A DNA stretch of 10,795 bases, from assembly GCA_029857655.1 (NCBI GenBank), contig JAOUGR010000041.1, positions 1 through 10,795 of the forward strand, given 5' to 3'. Made by a program: the position numbers and the translations under genes. Under the pieces are notes generated by a model. It did not search any database, was not told where the DNA came from, and worked only from the letters and a program-made list of their open reading frames with translations. Shown piece by piece: positions 1-8,195 of the stretch. The DNA comes from Gammaproteobacteria bacterium (GTDB lineage: Bacteria > Pseudomonadota > Gammaproteobacteria > Steroidobacterales > Steroidobacteraceae). The stretch's first letter is position 1, and each line of letters begins with the position of its first letter.

Positions 1-417
1 CTGGTGCACAACGTCGAATTGAAGCCGGGCAAGGGCGGCCAGATCGCGCGCGCCGCCGGCAGTTCGGCGCAGTACAGCGGCCGCGAAGCCGGCAATGCGA
101 TCCTGAAGCTGAAGTCCGGCGAGACCCGCAAGGTCAGCGTGGATTGCCGCGCGACGATCGGCGAGATCGGCAATGACGAACACAACCTGCGCAGTTTCGG
201 CAAGGCCGGCGCGAAGCGCTGGCGCGGCATCCGGCCGACCGTGCGCGGCGTCGTGATGAACCCCGTGGATCATCCGCACGGCGGCGGCGAGGGCCGCTCG
301 GGGCAGGGCAACCCCCACCCGGTTTCGCCGTGGGGCCTGCATACGAAGGGCAAGAAGACGCGCAATAACAAGCGCACCGACGCTTTCATCGTGCGCCGGC
401 GCAAGAAAGGAGCGTAA
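1..417 (+). CDS. rplB: 50S ribosomal protein L2, C-terminal part (5' truncated by window edge)
   Basis: L2 binds 23S rRNA near the peptidyl transferase centre and helps join the subunits. The frame is open from base 1 (Leu-Val-His-Asn-Val-Glu), so the first ATG-like codon at base 4 is internal and the true start lies upstream. The visible 138 codons are about half of the usual ~273 residues. Recognisable family segments are [11 protein letters not shown] at the left edge, [11 protein letters not shown] in the middle and the hallmark [12 protein letters not shown], which includes the histidine matching E. coli His229. The basic tail ends [15 protein letters not shown]. The stretch after GGGEG ([15 protein letters not shown]) is about two residues longer than in E. 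coli, a variable loop in the family. It ends TAA, five bases before rpsS. Identity is certain; only the missing 5' half is unknown. Confidence 0.98.
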   Translation: MVHNVELKPGKGGQIARAAGSSAQYSGREAGNAILKLKSGETRKVSVDCRATIGEIGNDEHNLRSFGKAGAKRWRGIRPTVRGVVMNPVDHPHGGGEGRSGQGNPHPVSPWGLHTKGKKTRNNKRTDAFIVRRRKKGA

Positions 418-422
418 GCGAA

Positions 423-707
423 ATGTCACGTTCCCTTAAGAAGGGCCCATTCGTCGATCTGCACCTCGCAAAAAAGGTGCAGGTGGCCCGTGACAAGAAC
501 GACCGCCGGCCGATCAAGACCTGGTCGCGGCGCTCGATGATCCTGCCGGACATGGTCGGACTGACGATCGCCGTGCACAACGGGCGCCAGCACGTGCCAT
601 TGCTGGTGACGGAGAACATGGTCGGTCACAAGCTCGGCGAGTTTGCGCCGACCCGGATTTTCAAGAGTCACTCGTCCTCGAAGAGAGTCGAGACGGCTCC
701 GGAGTAA
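423..707 (+). CDS. rpsS: 30S ribosomal protein S19
   Basis: S19 sits on the head of the 30S subunit, pairs with S13 and contacts 16S rRNA near the A-site side. The 94-residue product starts [12 protein letters not shown], the classic S19 N-terminus, and carries the family signature at residues 53–77 (NGRQHVPLL, then [12 protein letters not shown]). Length is two residues above E. coli. The ATG is preceded by AAGGAG at 407–412, which lies inside the end of rplB, so translation is likely coupled to L2. The stop is followed four bases later by rplV. Nothing is missing or unusual. Confidence 0.99.
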   Translation: MSRSLKKGPFVDLHLAKKVQVARDKNDRRPIKTWSRRSMILPDMVGLTIAVHNGRQHVPLLVTENMVGHKLGEFAPTRIFKSHSSSKRVETAPE

Positions 708-711
708 TGCG

Positions 712-1050
712 ATGCAGGTGTCAGCAATCTTGCGCCACGCGCGCATCTCACCCCAGAAATGCCGGCTCGTGGCCGACATGGTGCGCGGCCAGCAGGTCGG
801 GCTGGCGCTCGCAGTGCTCGCGTACACGCCGAAGAAGGGCGCGCGCATCGTGCGCAAGGTGCTGGAGTCGGCGATCGCGAATGCCGAGCAGAATCTGGGC
901 GCCGACATCGATGAACTGAAGATTTCCCGCATCGAGGTGGACGCGGCGCCGGTGGCGAAGCGCTTTCATGCGCGGGCGAAGGGCCGTGGCAACCGCATCG
1001 TGAAGCGGCTTTCCCACATCAGGGTGACCGTGGCCGACAAGGCCCGGTAA
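712..1050 (+). CDS. rplV: 50S ribosomal protein L22
   Basis: L22 is an early-assembly 23S rRNA-binding protein whose long beta-hairpin lines the peptide exit tunnel. I start it at the ATG at 712 ([16 protein letters not shown]), giving 112 residues against 110 in E. coli. The frame is open further upstream, but that part overlaps rpsS and lacks family similarity. Another ATG at 707 is in a different frame. The tunnel hairpin spans roughly residues 80–100; positions 82–84 read AKR where E. coli has MKR, the triplet whose loss gives erythromycin resistance. The C-terminal signature region ([16 protein letters not shown]) is intact. The ribosome binding site is weak (GGAG at 701–704), and the gap to rpsS is four bases. 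Confidence 0.98.
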   Translation: MQVSAILRHARISPQKCRLVADMVRGQQVGLALAVLAYTPKKGARIVRKVLESAIANAEQNLGADIDELKISRIEVDAAPVAKRFHARAKGRGNRIVKRLSHIRVTVADKAR

Positions 1051-1073
1051 GCAGCGGGAGAACGGAGCAGCAA

Positions 1074-1781
1074 ATGGGTCAGAAGGTCAACCCGATTGGA
1101 ATCCGCCTCGGCATCACGCGCGACTGGGCGTCGCGCTGGTACGCCGATACCAAGAGCTTTCCGGCGCTCCTCCTCTCCGACTTGAGGGTGCGCGAGTTCC
1201 TGAGGAAAAAGCTCGCCGAAGCGTCGGTGAGCCGCATCCACATCGAGCGTGCGGCGCGCAAGGCGAACATCACGATCCACACGGCACGGCCGGGCGTGGT
1301 GATCGGCCGCAAGGGCGAGGACATCGAAAAACTCAGGGTCGAAGTCGCCAAGTTGATGAAGATGGCGGCGCAGGACGTGCGGCTCAACATCGCCGAGATC
1401 AGGAAGCCCGAGCTCGACGCGCAGCTGGTGGCCGAGAGCATCGCGCAGCAGATCGAGAAGCGCGTCATGTTCCGGCGCGCGATGAAACGCGCCGTGACCA
1501 ACACGATGCGCAGCGGCGCACTGGGCGTGAAGGTCCGCGTGGCGGGCCGGCTGAATGGCGCGGAGATCTCGCGCTCCGAATGGACACGCGAGGGGCGCGT
1601 CCCGTTGCACACATTCCGCGCCGAGATCGACTACGGGCTGGCCGAGGCGCGCACGACCTATGGTGTCATCGGCGTCAAGGTCTGGGTGTTCAAGGGCGAG
1701 GTATTCGCCCGCGAAGAGGCCGAGCCGGAAGTGGTCGAGACCCAGGAAAAGCAGGCTGCCCCCGAGCCGGCGGCCGGCTGA
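1074..1781 (+). CDS. rpsC: 30S ribosomal protein S3
   Basis: S3 lies at the mRNA entry channel of the 30S head and, with S4 and S5, helps unwind incoming mRNA. The 235-residue protein starts [14 protein letters not shown], the invariant S3 N-terminus. A type II KH domain follows with its GxxG loop GRKG at residues 78–81. Basic residues Arg134, Arg135 and Lys138 match the E. coli helicase-site cluster. The C-terminal domain carries [16 protein letters not shown] (168–183) and [14 protein letters not shown] (196–209). The last ~25 residues form an acidic, Ala/Pro/Glu-rich tail, which is common and variable. GGAG at 1064–1067 provides a Shine-Dalgarno sequence. Confidence 0.99.
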   Translation: MGQKVNPIGIRLGITRDWASRWYADTKSFPALLLSDLRVREFLRKKLAEASVSRIHIERAARKANITIHTARPGVVIGRKGEDIEKLRVEVAKLMKMAAQDVRLNIAEIRKPELDAQLVAESIAQQIEKRVMFRRAMKRAVTNTMRSGALGVKVRVAGRLNGAEISRSEWTREGRVPLHTFRAEIDYGLAEARTTYGVIGVKVWVFKGEVFAREEAEPEVVETQEKQAAPEPAAG

Positions 1782-1800
1782 ACGAAAAGGACGACGGGAC

Positions 1801-2214
1801 ATGATGCAGCCCAAGCGGACCAAGTACCGCAAGATGTTCAAGGGAAACCTGTCCGGCACGGCCACGCGCGGAAGTTCGGTCGCGTTCGGCGATTACGGGC
1901 TGAAGGCGATGGACCGCTCGCGCATGACTGCCCGTGAGATCGAGGCGGCGCGCCGCGCGATGACCCGCTACGTGAAGCGCGGCGGCCAGATCTGGATCCG
2001 CGTGTTCCCGGATGTGCCGATCACCAAGAAGCCGCTCGAGGTCCGCATGGGCAGCGGCAAGGGCAATGTCGAGTACTGGGTCGCGAAGGTGATGCCGGGC
2101 AAGGTGTTGTTCGAAATCGAGGGCGTGCCGGAAGCGGAGGCGCGCGAGGCATTCAGGCTGGCGGCGGCCAAGCTTTCGGTCGCAACTTCCTTCGTCAAGC
2201 GGCAGGTGCGTTGA
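1801..2214 (+). CDS. rplP: 50S ribosomal protein L16
   Basis: L16 completes the 50S A-site region and contacts the elbow of A-site tRNA. I chose the ATG at 1801, giving [11 protein letters not shown] in line with the family's MLQPKRTKFRK; the next codon is also ATG, so the real N-terminus could be one residue shorter. The open frame reaches upstream into rpsC, but that part is unrelated to L16. Conserved segments are [13 protein letters not shown] (49–62), IWIRVFPD and the loop [14 protein letters not shown]. Arg82 in this loop matches E. coli Arg81, the residue hydroxylated there by RoxA/YcfD. Length is 137 residues. AAGGA at 1787–1791 is the ribosome binding site. The TGA stop overlaps the rpmC ATG by one base. 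Confidence 0.98.
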   Translation: MMQPKRTKYRKMFKGNLSGTATRGSSVAFGDYGLKAMDRSRMTAREIEAARRAMTRYVKRGGQIWIRVFPDVPITKKPLEVRMGSGKGNVEYWVAKVMPGKVLFEIEGVPEAEAREAFRLAAAKLSVATSFVKRQVR

Positions 2215-2426
2215 TGAGGATCAAGGATTTGCGCGGCAAGACCGTGGCGGAACTGCGCGAGGAACTGATCGCGCTGCGCCGTGAGCAGTTCAACCTGCGT
2301 ATGGCATCCGCTTCCGGGCAGCCGGCGCGGCCGGACCAGCACGGCAAGGTCCGGAAGAGCATCGCACGGGTCAAGACCGTGCTTAAGGAACTCGGGCGCG
2401 CTACTGGCGCCGGGAGCAAGGCGTGA
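2214..2426 (+). CDS. rpmC: 50S ribosomal protein L29
   Basis: L29 is a small helical protein near the exit of the peptide tunnel, next to L23, where trigger factor and SRP dock. The ATG at 2214 gives 70 residues, slightly longer than the usual 63–66. A TTG one codon upstream is also in frame, but [18 protein letters not shown] is the better match to family N-termini. Residues 12–30 hold the helix with REEL and [10 protein letters not shown], and 44–60 hold the second helix ([17 protein letters not shown]). Start and preceding stop share bases as TGATG, so L29 is probably translated by ribosomes finishing L16. The tail [10 protein letters not shown] adds a few residues beyond E. coli. Confidence 0.97.
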   Translation: MRIKDLRGKTVAELREELIALRREQFNLRMASASGQPARPDQHGKVRKSIARVKTVLKELGRATGAGSKA

Positions 2427-2710
2427 TGGCAACCGTGACAGAGACCCAGGCGGCGGACAAGTCGGCGCGCATGCTGACCGGCACCGTCGTCAGCAACAAG
2501 ATGAACAAGACGATCTCCGTGTCGGTCGAGCGGCTCGTGAAGCACCCGACCTACGGCAAGTACGTGCGGCGCACGACGAAGCTGCTCGCGCACGACGAGA
2601 ACAACGAGTGCCGCGCGGGCGACACGGTGGCGATCACCGAGTGCCGCCCCTTGTCGCGGCACAAGTCATGGCGGTTGGTACGCGTGATCGAACGCGCGCC
2701 GGCGGAATGA
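2426..2710 (+). CDS. rpsQ: 30S ribosomal protein S17
   Basis: S17 is a primary 16S rRNA-binding protein of the 30S body with an OB fold. The ATG at 2426 overlaps the rpmC stop as TGATG. A GTG one codon earlier is in frame but less likely. The protein has 94 residues against 84 in E. coli; the extra ten lie in a polar N-terminus ([15 protein letters not shown]) before the conserved [14 protein letters not shown]. The core [15 protein letters not shown] (39–53), HDENNEC (56–62) and the signature [18 protein letters not shown] (65–82) are intact. This is the last gene of the classical S10 cluster, and only 19 bases separate it from rplN. Confidence 0.98.
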   Translation: MATVTETQAADKSARMLTGTVVSNKMNKTISVSVERLVKHPTYGKYVRRTTKLLAHDENNECRAGDTVAITECRPLSRHKSWRLVRVIERAPAE

Positions 2711-2729
2711 GCGACGGGAGGCCAGGACC

Positions 2730-3098
2730 ATGATCCAGCTCAGGACTCGCTTGGTGGCGGCGGACAATTCCGGCGCCCGCGAACTCATGTGCATCAAGGT
2801 CATGGGCGGGACCAGGCGCCGTTATGCCGGCGTCGGCGACGTCATCAAGGTCAGCGTCAAGGACGCGATCCCGCGTGGCAAGGTCAAGAAGGGCGAGGTC
2901 TACGACGCGGTCGTGGTGCGCACGCGGCGCGGCGTCCGTCGCGGGGACGGGTCGCTGATCCGCTTCGACGGCAATGCGGCGGTGCTGCTGACCCCCAAGC
3001 TCGAGCCGATCGGCACCCGGATTTTCGGACCTGTGACACGCGAGCTGCGCAATGTGCAGTTCATGAAGATCATTTCGCTCGCACCGGAAGTCCTATGA
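2730..3098 (+). CDS. rplN: 50S ribosomal protein L14
   Basis: L14 is a 50S interface protein that forms bridges to 16S rRNA and is the docking site for the silencing factor RsfS. The 122-residue length is the family standard. Conserved parts are the start [17 protein letters not shown], then CIKVMGG (21–27), and the beta-barrel signature around 58–83 with [16 protein letters not shown] strong GGGAGG at 2716–2721 precedes the ATG. In E. coli this gene opens the spc operon, but the gap before it here is too short to hold a whole promoter. The stop overlaps the rplX start as ATGA. Confidence 0.99.
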   Translation: MIQLRTRLVAADNSGARELMCIKVMGGTRRRYAGVGDVIKVSVKDAIPRGKVKKGEVYDAVVVRTRRGVRRGDGSLIRFDGNAAVLLTPKLEPIGTRIFGPVTRELRNVQFMKIISLAPEVL

Positions 3099-3412
3099 AC
3101 AAGATTCGCAAGGGCGACACAGTCGTCGTGACAACCGGCCGCGACAAGGGCCGCACCGGCACCGTGGTCAATATCCTGGCCAGCGGACGCGTGCTCGTCG
3201 AGAACGTCAACATGGTCAAGAAGCACCAGCGGCCGAACCCATCGAAGGGCGTGACCGGCGCGATCGTGCAGAAAGAGGCGCCATTGCACCTTTCGAATGT
3301 GGCGCTGTGGAACCCGGCGACAAAGAAGGCTGATCGTGTCGGCCGCAAGCTGCTGGAAGATGGACGCAAGGTCCGCTATTTCAAGTCGAACGGCGAAGTA
3401 GTGGATTCCTGA
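3095..3412 (+). CDS. rplX: 50S ribosomal protein L24
   Basis: L24 is an assembly-initiating 23S rRNA-binding protein near the tunnel exit. The ATG at 3095 overlaps the L14 stop by four bases (ATGA), giving 105 residues (E. coli 104). The frame is open well upstream, but that sequence is only the out-of-frame shadow of rplN. Residues 4–31 form the KOW motif ([19 protein letters not shown]). KKHQRPNP (42–49) and the C-terminal [15 protein letters not shown] are typical of proteobacterial L24. No separate Shine-Dalgarno sequence stands out, so reinitiation after L14 is the likely mode. Confidence 0.98.
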   Translation: MNKIRKGDTVVVTTGRDKGRTGTVVNILASGRVLVENVNMVKKHQRPNPSKGVTGAIVQKEAPLHLSNVALWNPATKKADRVGRKLLEDGRKVRYFKSNGEVVDS

Positions 3413-3429
3413 GAGTGGAGACCAGAGAG

Positions 3430-3978
3430 ATGGCTTCAACCGCACGGCTGCACAAGCACTACCGCGAGGTCGTGATGCCGAAGCTCCGCAAGGAGCTCGG
3501 CTTCAAGAACGACATGCAGGTGCCGCGCCTGACAAAGATCACCGTGAATATGGGTGTCGGCGAGGCTGTTGCCGACAAGAAGGTCATGGACGCAGCGACC
3601 TCGGACCTGGCGCGCATCACCGGCCAGAAACCCGCGGTGCGCAAGTCGAAGAAGTCCGTCGCGACATTCAAGATCCGTGAGGGTCTCGCGGTCGGCTGCA
3701 TGGTGACGTTGCGCGGCGCGCGCATGTACGAGTTCCTGGACCGGCTGATCAATGTCGCAATGCCGCGCATCCGCGATTTCCGCGGCGTAAACCCGCGTTC
3801 ATTCGACGGCCGCGGCAATTACAGCTTCGGCGTCAAGGAACAGATCATTTTCCCCGAGGTCGCATACGACCAAATCGACCAGTTGCGCGGCATGGATATC
3901 ACGATCACGACCAATGCGCGCAATGACAAGTCGGGGCGGGCATTGCTCGAGGCATTCAATTTTCCGTTCAGGAAGTGA
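3430..3978 (+). CDS. rplE: 50S ribosomal protein L5
   Basis: L5 binds 5S rRNA in the central protuberance and contacts S13 and P-site tRNA. I place the start at the ATG at 3430 ([15 protein letters not shown]) rather than the in-frame GTG at 3415, because the protein then aligns with family N-termini and GGAG at 3417–3420 lies nine bases upstream. Length is 182 residues (E. coli 179). The family signature is at 60–83 ([17 protein letters not shown], then TFKIR). [18 protein letters not shown] (121–138) and [11 protein letters not shown] (156–166) are also conserved. In E. coli the S8 repressor binds mRNA around the rplE start; I could not recognise that site by eye here. Confidence 0.98.
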   Translation: MASTARLHKHYREVVMPKLRKELGFKNDMQVPRLTKITVNMGVGEAVADKKVMDAATSDLARITGQKPAVRKSKKSVATFKIREGLAVGCMVTLRGARMYEFLDRLINVAMPRIRDFRGVNPRSFDGRGNYSFGVKEQIIFPEVAYDQIDQLRGMDITITTNARNDKSGRALLEAFNFPFRK

Positions 3979-3981
3979 CCG

Positions 3982-4287
3982 ATGGCCAAGACCAGCATGA
4001 TCGAGCGTGAGAAGCGCCGCGCGAAAGTGGTGAAGAAATACGCCGCCAAGCGCGCGCTGATCAAGGAGCAGATCCGTGACCCGAAAGCGGCGCGGGAAGA
4101 GCGCATGGCGGCGATCGAGGCGCTGCAGAAGCTGCCGCGCGATTCGAGCCCCGTTCGCAAGCGCAATCGCTGCGCCATCACCGGGCGCTCGCGCGGTAAC
4201 TACCGGAAGTTCGGCCTTGGCCGCGTCAAGCTCCGCGAGGCGACGATGCGAGGCGACGTACCCGGCCTTCGCAAGGCGAGCTGGTGA
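3982..4287 (+). CDS. rpsN: 30S ribosomal protein S14, zinc-independent form
   Basis: S14 is a late-assembling protein of the 30S head near S3 and S10. The product has 101 residues, the long C-minus type: it has one cysteine (in [12 protein letters not shown]) and lacks the two CxxC pairs of the short zinc-binding form. The C-terminal half, with [27 protein letters not shown] and [13 protein letters not shown], is nearly identical in pattern to E. coli. The N-terminal half is a basic, helical region ([19 protein letters not shown]). AGGAAG at the end of rplE serves as ribosome binding site, three bases after the L5 stop. A single C-minus copy suggests no zinc-sparing paralogue is needed at this locus. 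Confidence 0.98.
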   Translation: MAKTSMIEREKRRAKVVKKYAAKRALIKEQIRDPKAAREERMAAIEALQKLPRDSSPVRKRNRCAITGRSRGNYRKFGLGRVKLREATMRGDVPGLRKASW

Positions 4288-4297
4288 GGAGCATTCG

Positions 4298-4693
4298 ATG
4301 AGCATGACTGACCCCATTTCTGATCTCTTGACGCGCATCCGCAACGGCCAGAGCGCCGGGAAGCCGGAGGTGTCGCTGCAGTCCTCGCGCGTGAAGCTCG
4401 CCATCGTCGGTGTGCTCAAGAACGAGGGATACATCAGCGACTTCGCGGTCACCAAGGATGGGGGCAAGTCGACATTGACGATCGCGCTCAAGTATCACGC
4501 GGGCAAGCCGGTGATCGAGCGCATCGAACGCGTGTCGCGGCCCGGATTGCGGTTGTACCGCGCCAAGGACGAGTTGCCGAAAGTGCTGGGCGGTCTCGGC
4601 ATCGCAATCATCTCGACGCCCGGCGGCGTCATGACCGACCGTGAGGCGCGCCGCGCCGGCCAGGGCGGCGAAGTCCTGTGCCTGGTGGCCTGA
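4298..4693 (+). CDS. rpsH: 30S ribosomal protein S8
   Basis: S8 is a primary binder of the 16S rRNA central domain and, in E. coli, the translational repressor of the spc operon. The ATG at 4298 gives [18 protein letters not shown] and 131 residues (E. coli 130). AGGAG at 4287–4291 precedes it. An upstream open frame overlapping rpsN is a shadow. The family signature lies at 99–119 ([16 protein letters not shown], then REARR), and the end GGEVLCLVA matches the conserved C-terminus that touches helix 21. The RNA-binding residues appear intact, so autoregulation through an mRNA mimic is plausible but not shown by the sequence. Confidence 0.98.
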   Translation: MSMTDPISDLLTRIRNGQSAGKPEVSLQSSRVKLAIVGVLKNEGYISDFAVTKDGGKSTLTIALKYHAGKPVIERIERVSRPGLRLYRAKDELPKVLGGLGIAIISTPGGVMTDREARRAGQGGEVLCLVA

Positions 4694-4705
4694 GGAGCCC
4701 GGATC

Positions 4706-5245
4706 ATGTCCAGAATTGCGAAGATGCCGGTAGACCTGCCAAAAGGCGTCAATGCGACGTTCGCGGCTGGTGCCGTGACGATCAAGGGTGCCAAGGGCGC
4801 GCTGACGCTGTGTCTCGCGCGCGGCGTCACCGTGGCGCAGAACGAGCAGCAGCTCGTCGTGGCCGTCACTGCCGCGAAGGACGCGTCGACACGCATTGCA
4901 ACGGCCGGCGCGACGCGCGCAAATCTCGCGAACATGGTCGTGGGTGTCACCAAGGGCTTCGAGCGCAAGCTCGAACTAGTCGGCGTCGGTTACCGGGCGG
5001 CGTTGCAGGGCAAGAACCTGAACCTGACGCTGGGTTTCTCGCACCCGGTCAGCTACGCGGTTCCGGAGGGCATCTCGATCGAGACGCCGAGCCAGACCGA
5101 AATCGTCATCAAGGGCGTCGACCGCCAGAAAGTGGGGCAGGTCGCCGCCGAGATCCGCGGTTATCGGCCGCCGGAACCCTACAAGGGCAAGGGCGTGCGC
5201 TACGCCGGCGAGAAGATCGTCATGAAGGAAGGCAAGAAGAAGTAA
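4706..5245 (+). CDS. rplF: 50S ribosomal protein L6
   Basis: L6 lies at the base of the L7/L12 stalk near the sarcin-ricin loop, where elongation factors bind. The 179-residue protein (E. coli 177) contains the duplicated L6 fold: a first domain to about residue 82, ending [17 protein letters not shown], and a second starting at [12 protein letters not shown]. The C-terminal signature [14 protein letters not shown] is at 156–169, followed by a basic tail. In the first domain the usual GTLS motif after GxKG reads GALTL (31–35), a mild departure. AGGAG at 4693–4697 overlaps the rpsH stop and is nine bases from the ATG. Confidence 0.98.
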   Translation: MSRIAKMPVDLPKGVNATFAAGAVTIKGAKGALTLCLARGVTVAQNEQQLVVAVTAAKDASTRIATAGATRANLANMVVGVTKGFERKLELVGVGYRAALQGKNLNLTLGFSHPVSYAVPEGISIETPSQTEIVIKGVDRQKVGQVAAEIRGYRPPEPYKGKGVRYAGEKIVMKEGKKK

Positions 5246-5249
5246 GGCC

Positions 5250-5612
5250 ATGGCACAGCTGACCAAGAAGGACCGGCGTCTGCGGCGTGCGACACGCGGC
5301 CGAGCCAAGATTCGCGAAATCGGCACGGCGCGCCTGACGGTGCACCGCACGCCGCGGCATATCTACGCGCAGGTGACGACCGCGGACGGCGCGCGGGTGC
5401 TCGCGATCGCGTCGACGGTGCAGGAAGACGTCGCCAAGGGTCTGAAGGGCACGGGCAACGCGGCCGCGGCGGCTGCGGTCGGCCGCGCCATCGCCGAGCG
5501 CGCGAAGGCAGCCGGCATTACGTCGGTGGCGTTCGACCGCTCCGGCTTCAAGTTTCACGGGCGCCTGAAGGCGCTCGCCGAGGCGGCCCGCGAGGCCGGC
5601 CTCAAGTTCTGA
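5250..5612 (+). CDS. rplR: 50S ribosomal protein L18
   Basis: L18 binds 5S rRNA with L5 and anchors it to the 50S central protuberance. The protein has 120 residues (E. coli 117). A basic N-terminus ([18 protein letters not shown]) precedes the fold with [15 protein letters not shown] (28–42). The conserved C-terminus [17 protein letters not shown] and AAREAGLKF is complete. An Ala-rich patch at 71–76 is normal for high-GC L18. The start lies four bases after the rplF stop with only AAGG right at the stop codon, so the Shine-Dalgarno spacing is short and coupling to L6 is likely. Confidence 0.98.
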   Translation: MAQLTKKDRRLRRATRGRAKIREIGTARLTVHRTPRHIYAQVTTADGARVLAIASTVQEDVAKGLKGTGNAAAAAAVGRAIAERAKAAGITSVAFDRSGFKFHGRLKALAEAAREAGLKF

Positions 5613-5628
5613 TTCCAGGGGAAGCGTA

Positions 5629-6135
5629 ATGGCACGAGTGGAAAGATCCTCATCTGGCGACGACCTGATTGAAAAGCTGGTCGCCGTCAACCGCACGGCC
5701 AAGGTCGTCAAGGGCGGCAGGCAGTTCGGCTTTACCGCGCTGACCGTGGTCGGTGACGGTGCCGGGAAGGTCGGCTTCGGCTACGGCAAGGCGCGCGAGG
5801 TGCCGACCGCGATCGCGAAGGCGATGCAGCAGGCGCGCAAGAACATGACGACGGTGCCGCTGCGAAGCGACTCGCTGCATTACGCCCTGCAGGGACGCCA
5901 TGGCACGACCCGCGTCTACATGCAGCCCGCATCAGACGGCACGGGCGTCATCGCCGGCGGCGGCATGCGCGCCGTGTTCGAATGTGCCGGCGTACGGAAT
6001 GTGCTGGCCAAGTGCTACGGCTCGCGCAACCCGATCAACGTGGTGCGTGCGACCTTTGACGCGTTCTCGCGCATTACGGCGCCGGATCGCATCGCGGCGA
6101 AGCGCGGCAAGACCCTCGAAGAGATCATGGGCTGA
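5629..6135 (+). CDS. rpsE: 30S ribosomal protein S5
   Basis: S5 shapes the decoding region and mRNA entry site and works with S4 on accuracy. The 168 residues match the family length. The N-terminal double-stranded-RNA-binding-like domain holds [22 protein letters not shown] (start near 21); its VKGG loop is where spectinomycin-resistance changes map in E. coli, and it looks wild type. The C-terminal domain carries [19 protein letters not shown] (96–114), then [19 protein letters not shown] and the end [20 protein letters not shown] at 5617–5623 is a good ribosome binding site after a 16-base gap. Confidence 0.98.
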   Translation: MARVERSSSGDDLIEKLVAVNRTAKVVKGGRQFGFTALTVVGDGAGKVGFGYGKAREVPTAIAKAMQQARKNMTTVPLRSDSLHYALQGRHGTTRVYMQPASDGTGVIAGGGMRAVFECAGVRNVLAKCYGSRNPINVVRATFDAFSRITAPDRIAAKRGKTLEEIMG

Positions 6136-6140
6136 TCGCA

Positions 6141-6326
6141 ATGAGCAAGGAACAACTGAAAGTCACGTTGAAGGGCAGTGTGCACGGGCAGCTGCGCAAT
6201 ATCCGCGCCTCGGTCTACGGCCTCGGGTTGCGGCGGATCCGCGATTCACGCGTCGTCCCCGACACCGGCGAGGTGCGCGGCATGATCCGCGTCGCACAGC
6301 ACCTGCTGGGCGTCGAGCGTGCGTGA
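6141..6326 (+). CDS. rpmD: 50S ribosomal protein L30
   Basis: L30 is a small protein of the 50S subunit made of a beta-alpha-beta fold; it is missing in some bacterial groups, so its presence here is informative. The 61 residues (E. coli 59) begin [16 protein letters not shown] and include the signature helix region [29 protein letters not shown]. The ATG comes five bases after the rpsE stop (GATCGCA between), and no purine-rich Shine-Dalgarno sequence is visible. Translation is probably coupled to S5. The protein ends with LLGVERA, one step before the rplO leader. Confidence 0.97.
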   Translation: MSKEQLKVTLKGSVHGQLRNIRASVYGLGLRRIRDSRVVPDTGEVRGMIRVAQHLLGVERA

Positions 6327-6345
6327 GGACCGGAGGAGCGACGTA

Positions 6346-6798
6346 ATGCAATTGAACACTCTGAAACCCGCTGCCGGCAGCAAGAAGCCGCGGCTGCGCG
6401 TCGGTCGCGGCGCCTCCGCCGGGCAGGGCAAGACCTGTGGCAAGGGCGGCAAGGGCCAGAAGGCGCGCAAGGGCGGCTATCACAAGGTCGGCTTCGAGGG
6501 CGGCCAGGTGCCGCTGCAGCGGCGACTGCCAAAAGTCGGATTCCGCTCTGCGATGCATGCGACCCGCGCCGAGGTCACCCTGACCGACCTCAGCAAGGTG
6601 AAGGCCGAGGTGATCGACCTGGCCGCGCTGATTGCGGCAAGCGTCGTTCCCCTGCAGACCCAGAAAGCAAAGGTCATCCTGTCGGGCTCTATCGCCCGCG
6701 CCGTTACGCTGCGCGGCCCTGCGGTGCGCGCGACCAAGGGTGCGCGCGCGGCAATTGAACAGGCCGGCGGCAAGATCGAGGAGGGCGTCGCGGCCTGA
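6346..6798 (+). CDS. rplO: 50S ribosomal protein L15
   Basis: L15 is an assembly protein that threads an extended N-terminal arm into 23S rRNA. I use the ATG at 6346 ([14 protein letters not shown]), backed by an excellent GGAGGAG at 6332–6338; an in-frame GTG at 6319 overlaps rpmD and is unlikely. Length is 150 residues (E. coli 144). The glycine/lysine-rich arm spans about 14–55 ([20 protein letters not shown], then KGQKARKGG). The usual GIGSGLGKT segment reads GASAGQGKT and GHKG reads GGKG, both small departures. [18 protein letters not shown] (49–66) and the C-terminal globular part ([18 protein letters not shown]) are conserved. Confidence 0.98.
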   Translation: MQLNTLKPAAGSKKPRLRVGRGASAGQGKTCGKGGKGQKARKGGYHKVGFEGGQVPLQRRLPKVGFRSAMHATRAEVTLTDLSKVKAEVIDLAALIAASVVPLQTQKAKVILSGSIARAVTLRGPAVRATKGARAAIEQAGGKIEEGVAA

Positions 6799-6826
6799 CC
6801 GGCCGGGCGGCGCACAGCAGGACACG

Positions 6827-8167
6827 ATGGCAACGACGGCAGGCAACGCGTCACTTGCGCTCGGTGAAGTCACGCGCTTCACCGAAATGCGCCATCGCCT
6901 GCTGTTCATGCTGGGCGCATTGATCGTCTATCGCATCGGCACCTTCGTGCCGGTGCCGGGAATCGATCCGGTGGCGCTCGCGCGGCTGTTCGACAGCCAG
7001 GAAGGAACGATCCTCGGGCTGTTCAACATGTTCTCGGGCGGTGCGCTCTCCCGGCTTTCGATCTTCGCGATGGGCGTGATGCCCTACATCTCGGCGTCGA
7101 TCATCCTGCAGATGATGGCGGTGGTCGTGCCGTCGATGGCGGCGATCAAGAAGGAAGGCGAGTCCGGGCGCCGCAAGATCACGCAGTGGACACGCTACTT
7201 CACGGTCGTGCTGGCGGCGTTCCAGGGGTTCGCGGCTGCGGTCGCATTCACGAACCAGGGTGTCGTGATCAACCCGGGATTCTGGTCATTCCTGATACCA
7301 GCCGTCGCGACACTGACCGCGGGCACGATGTTCCTGATGTGGCTCGGCGAGCAGATAACCGAGCGCGGCATTGGCAACGGCATCTCGATGATCATCCTGT
7401 CGGGCATCATCTCCGGCCTGCCGGCCGCGATCGGCGGCACGCTCGAGCAGGTGCGCTCCGGCGAGATGAACCCGGCCTTCGCAATCCTGCTGGTGCTGCT
7501 GATCGGTGCCGTCACCGCATTCTGCGTATTCGTCGAAAGCGGCCAGCGCCGCATACCGGTCAATTACGCGAAGCGCCAGGTCGGGCGGCGCATGTACGCC
7601 GGCCAGACCAGCCACCTGCCATTCAAGCTGAACATGTCCGGCGTGATTCCGCCGATCTTCGCCTCGTCACTGCTGCTGTTTCCGGCGACGCTCGCGAGCT
7701 TTTTCGGCACCGGCGACAGCGCTAGCTGGCTGCAGAATGTTGCCGCGGCGCTCGGCTGGGGCCAGCCGCTGCACCTGCTGATTTACGGTGGACTGATCAT
7801 CTTCTTCTGCTTTTTCTATACCGCGCTGGTTTTCAATTCCCGCGAGACGGCGGAGAACCTGAAGAAAGGCGGCGCCTTCATCCCTGGCATCCGGCCCGGC
7901 CAGCAGACCGCCGAGTACATCGACAAGGTGCTGACGCGGCTGACCGTGTGGGGCGCGCTGTACGTGACGCTGGTCTGCCTGCTGCCGGAAATACTGATGT
8001 CATACGGGCGCGTGCCGTTCTACTTCGGCGGCACGTCGCTGTTGATCATCGTCGTGGTCGTCATGGATTTCGTTGCCCAGTTGAATGCGCACCTGATGTC
8101 GCACCAGTACGAGGGTCTGATGAAGAAGGCCAACCTGCGCGGCTTTGGCAAGAGCGGGCCGCGTTGA
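6827..8167 (+). CDS. secY: Protein translocase channel subunit SecY
   Basis: SecY forms the inner-membrane channel, with SecE and SecG, through which SecA-driven and ribosome-bound proteins pass. The ATG at 6827 gives 446 residues (E. coli 443); the upstream open frame is an rplO shadow. Ten hydrophobic segments can be traced, the first near residues 23–42 and the last near 400–415. The plug region is [13 protein letters not shown] (66–78). The signature [19 protein letters not shown] is at 172–190, followed by the cytoplasmic loop with [20 protein letters not shown] (246–265), [10 protein letters not shown] (352–361) and [14 protein letters not shown] (401–414). The C-terminus [14 protein letters not shown] is typical. 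The weak AGGA at 6819–6822 lies close to the ATG. The 28-base gap after rplO shows no terminator. Confidence 0.99.
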   Translation: MATTAGNASLALGEVTRFTEMRHRLLFMLGALIVYRIGTFVPVPGIDPVALARLFDSQEGTILGLFNMFSGGALSRLSIFAMGVMPYISASIILQMMAVVVPSMAAIKKEGESGRRKITQWTRYFTVVLAAFQGFAAAVAFTNQGVVINPGFWSFLIPAVATLTAGTMFLMWLGEQITERGIGNGISMIILSGIISGLPAAIGGTLEQVRSGEMNPAFAILLVLLIGAVTAFCVFVESGQRRIPVNYAKRQVGRRMYAGQTSHLPFKLNMSGVIPPIFASSLLLFPATLASFFGTGDSASWLQNVAAALGWGQPLHLLIYGGLIIFFCFFYTALVFNSRETAENLKKGGAFIPGIRPGQQTAEYIDKVLTRLTVWGALYVTLVCLLPEILMSYGRVPFYFGGTSLLIIVVVVMDFVAQLNAHLMSHQYEGLMKKANLRGFGKSGPR

Positions 8168-8184
8168 GGATGGCCATGCCATCC
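8168..8184 (+). repeat. Perfect 7-bp inverted repeat (hairpin) between secY and rpmJ
   Basis: GGATGGC at 8168–8174 and GCCATCC at 8178–8184 are exact reverse complements with a CAT loop. The repeat begins on the base after the secY stop and ends on the base before GGGAG, the rpmJ Shine-Dalgarno sequence. No run of T follows, so it is not an intrinsic terminator. It could affect rpmJ translation, mRNA processing or stability; the sequence does not say which. Confidence 0.7.
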
Positions 8185-8195
8185 GGGAGTCTGAG

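Noticed and set aside
643..711. Possible longer rplV start inside rpsS
   Set aside because: The added 23 residues are Arg-rich frame-shifted rpsS sequence; the ATG at 712 gives the standard L22 N-terminus.
966..1865. Minus-strand open frame of 299 codons opposite rpsC
   Set aside because: Same GC-driven shadow; its product is rich in Arg, His, Leu and Asp in the way antisense translations of GC-rich genes are.
7186..7725. Plus-strand alternative-frame open reading frame inside secY
   Set aside because: Overlaps SecY codons fully, shows Arg/Gly/Ala-rich frame-shift composition and has no recognisable domain.
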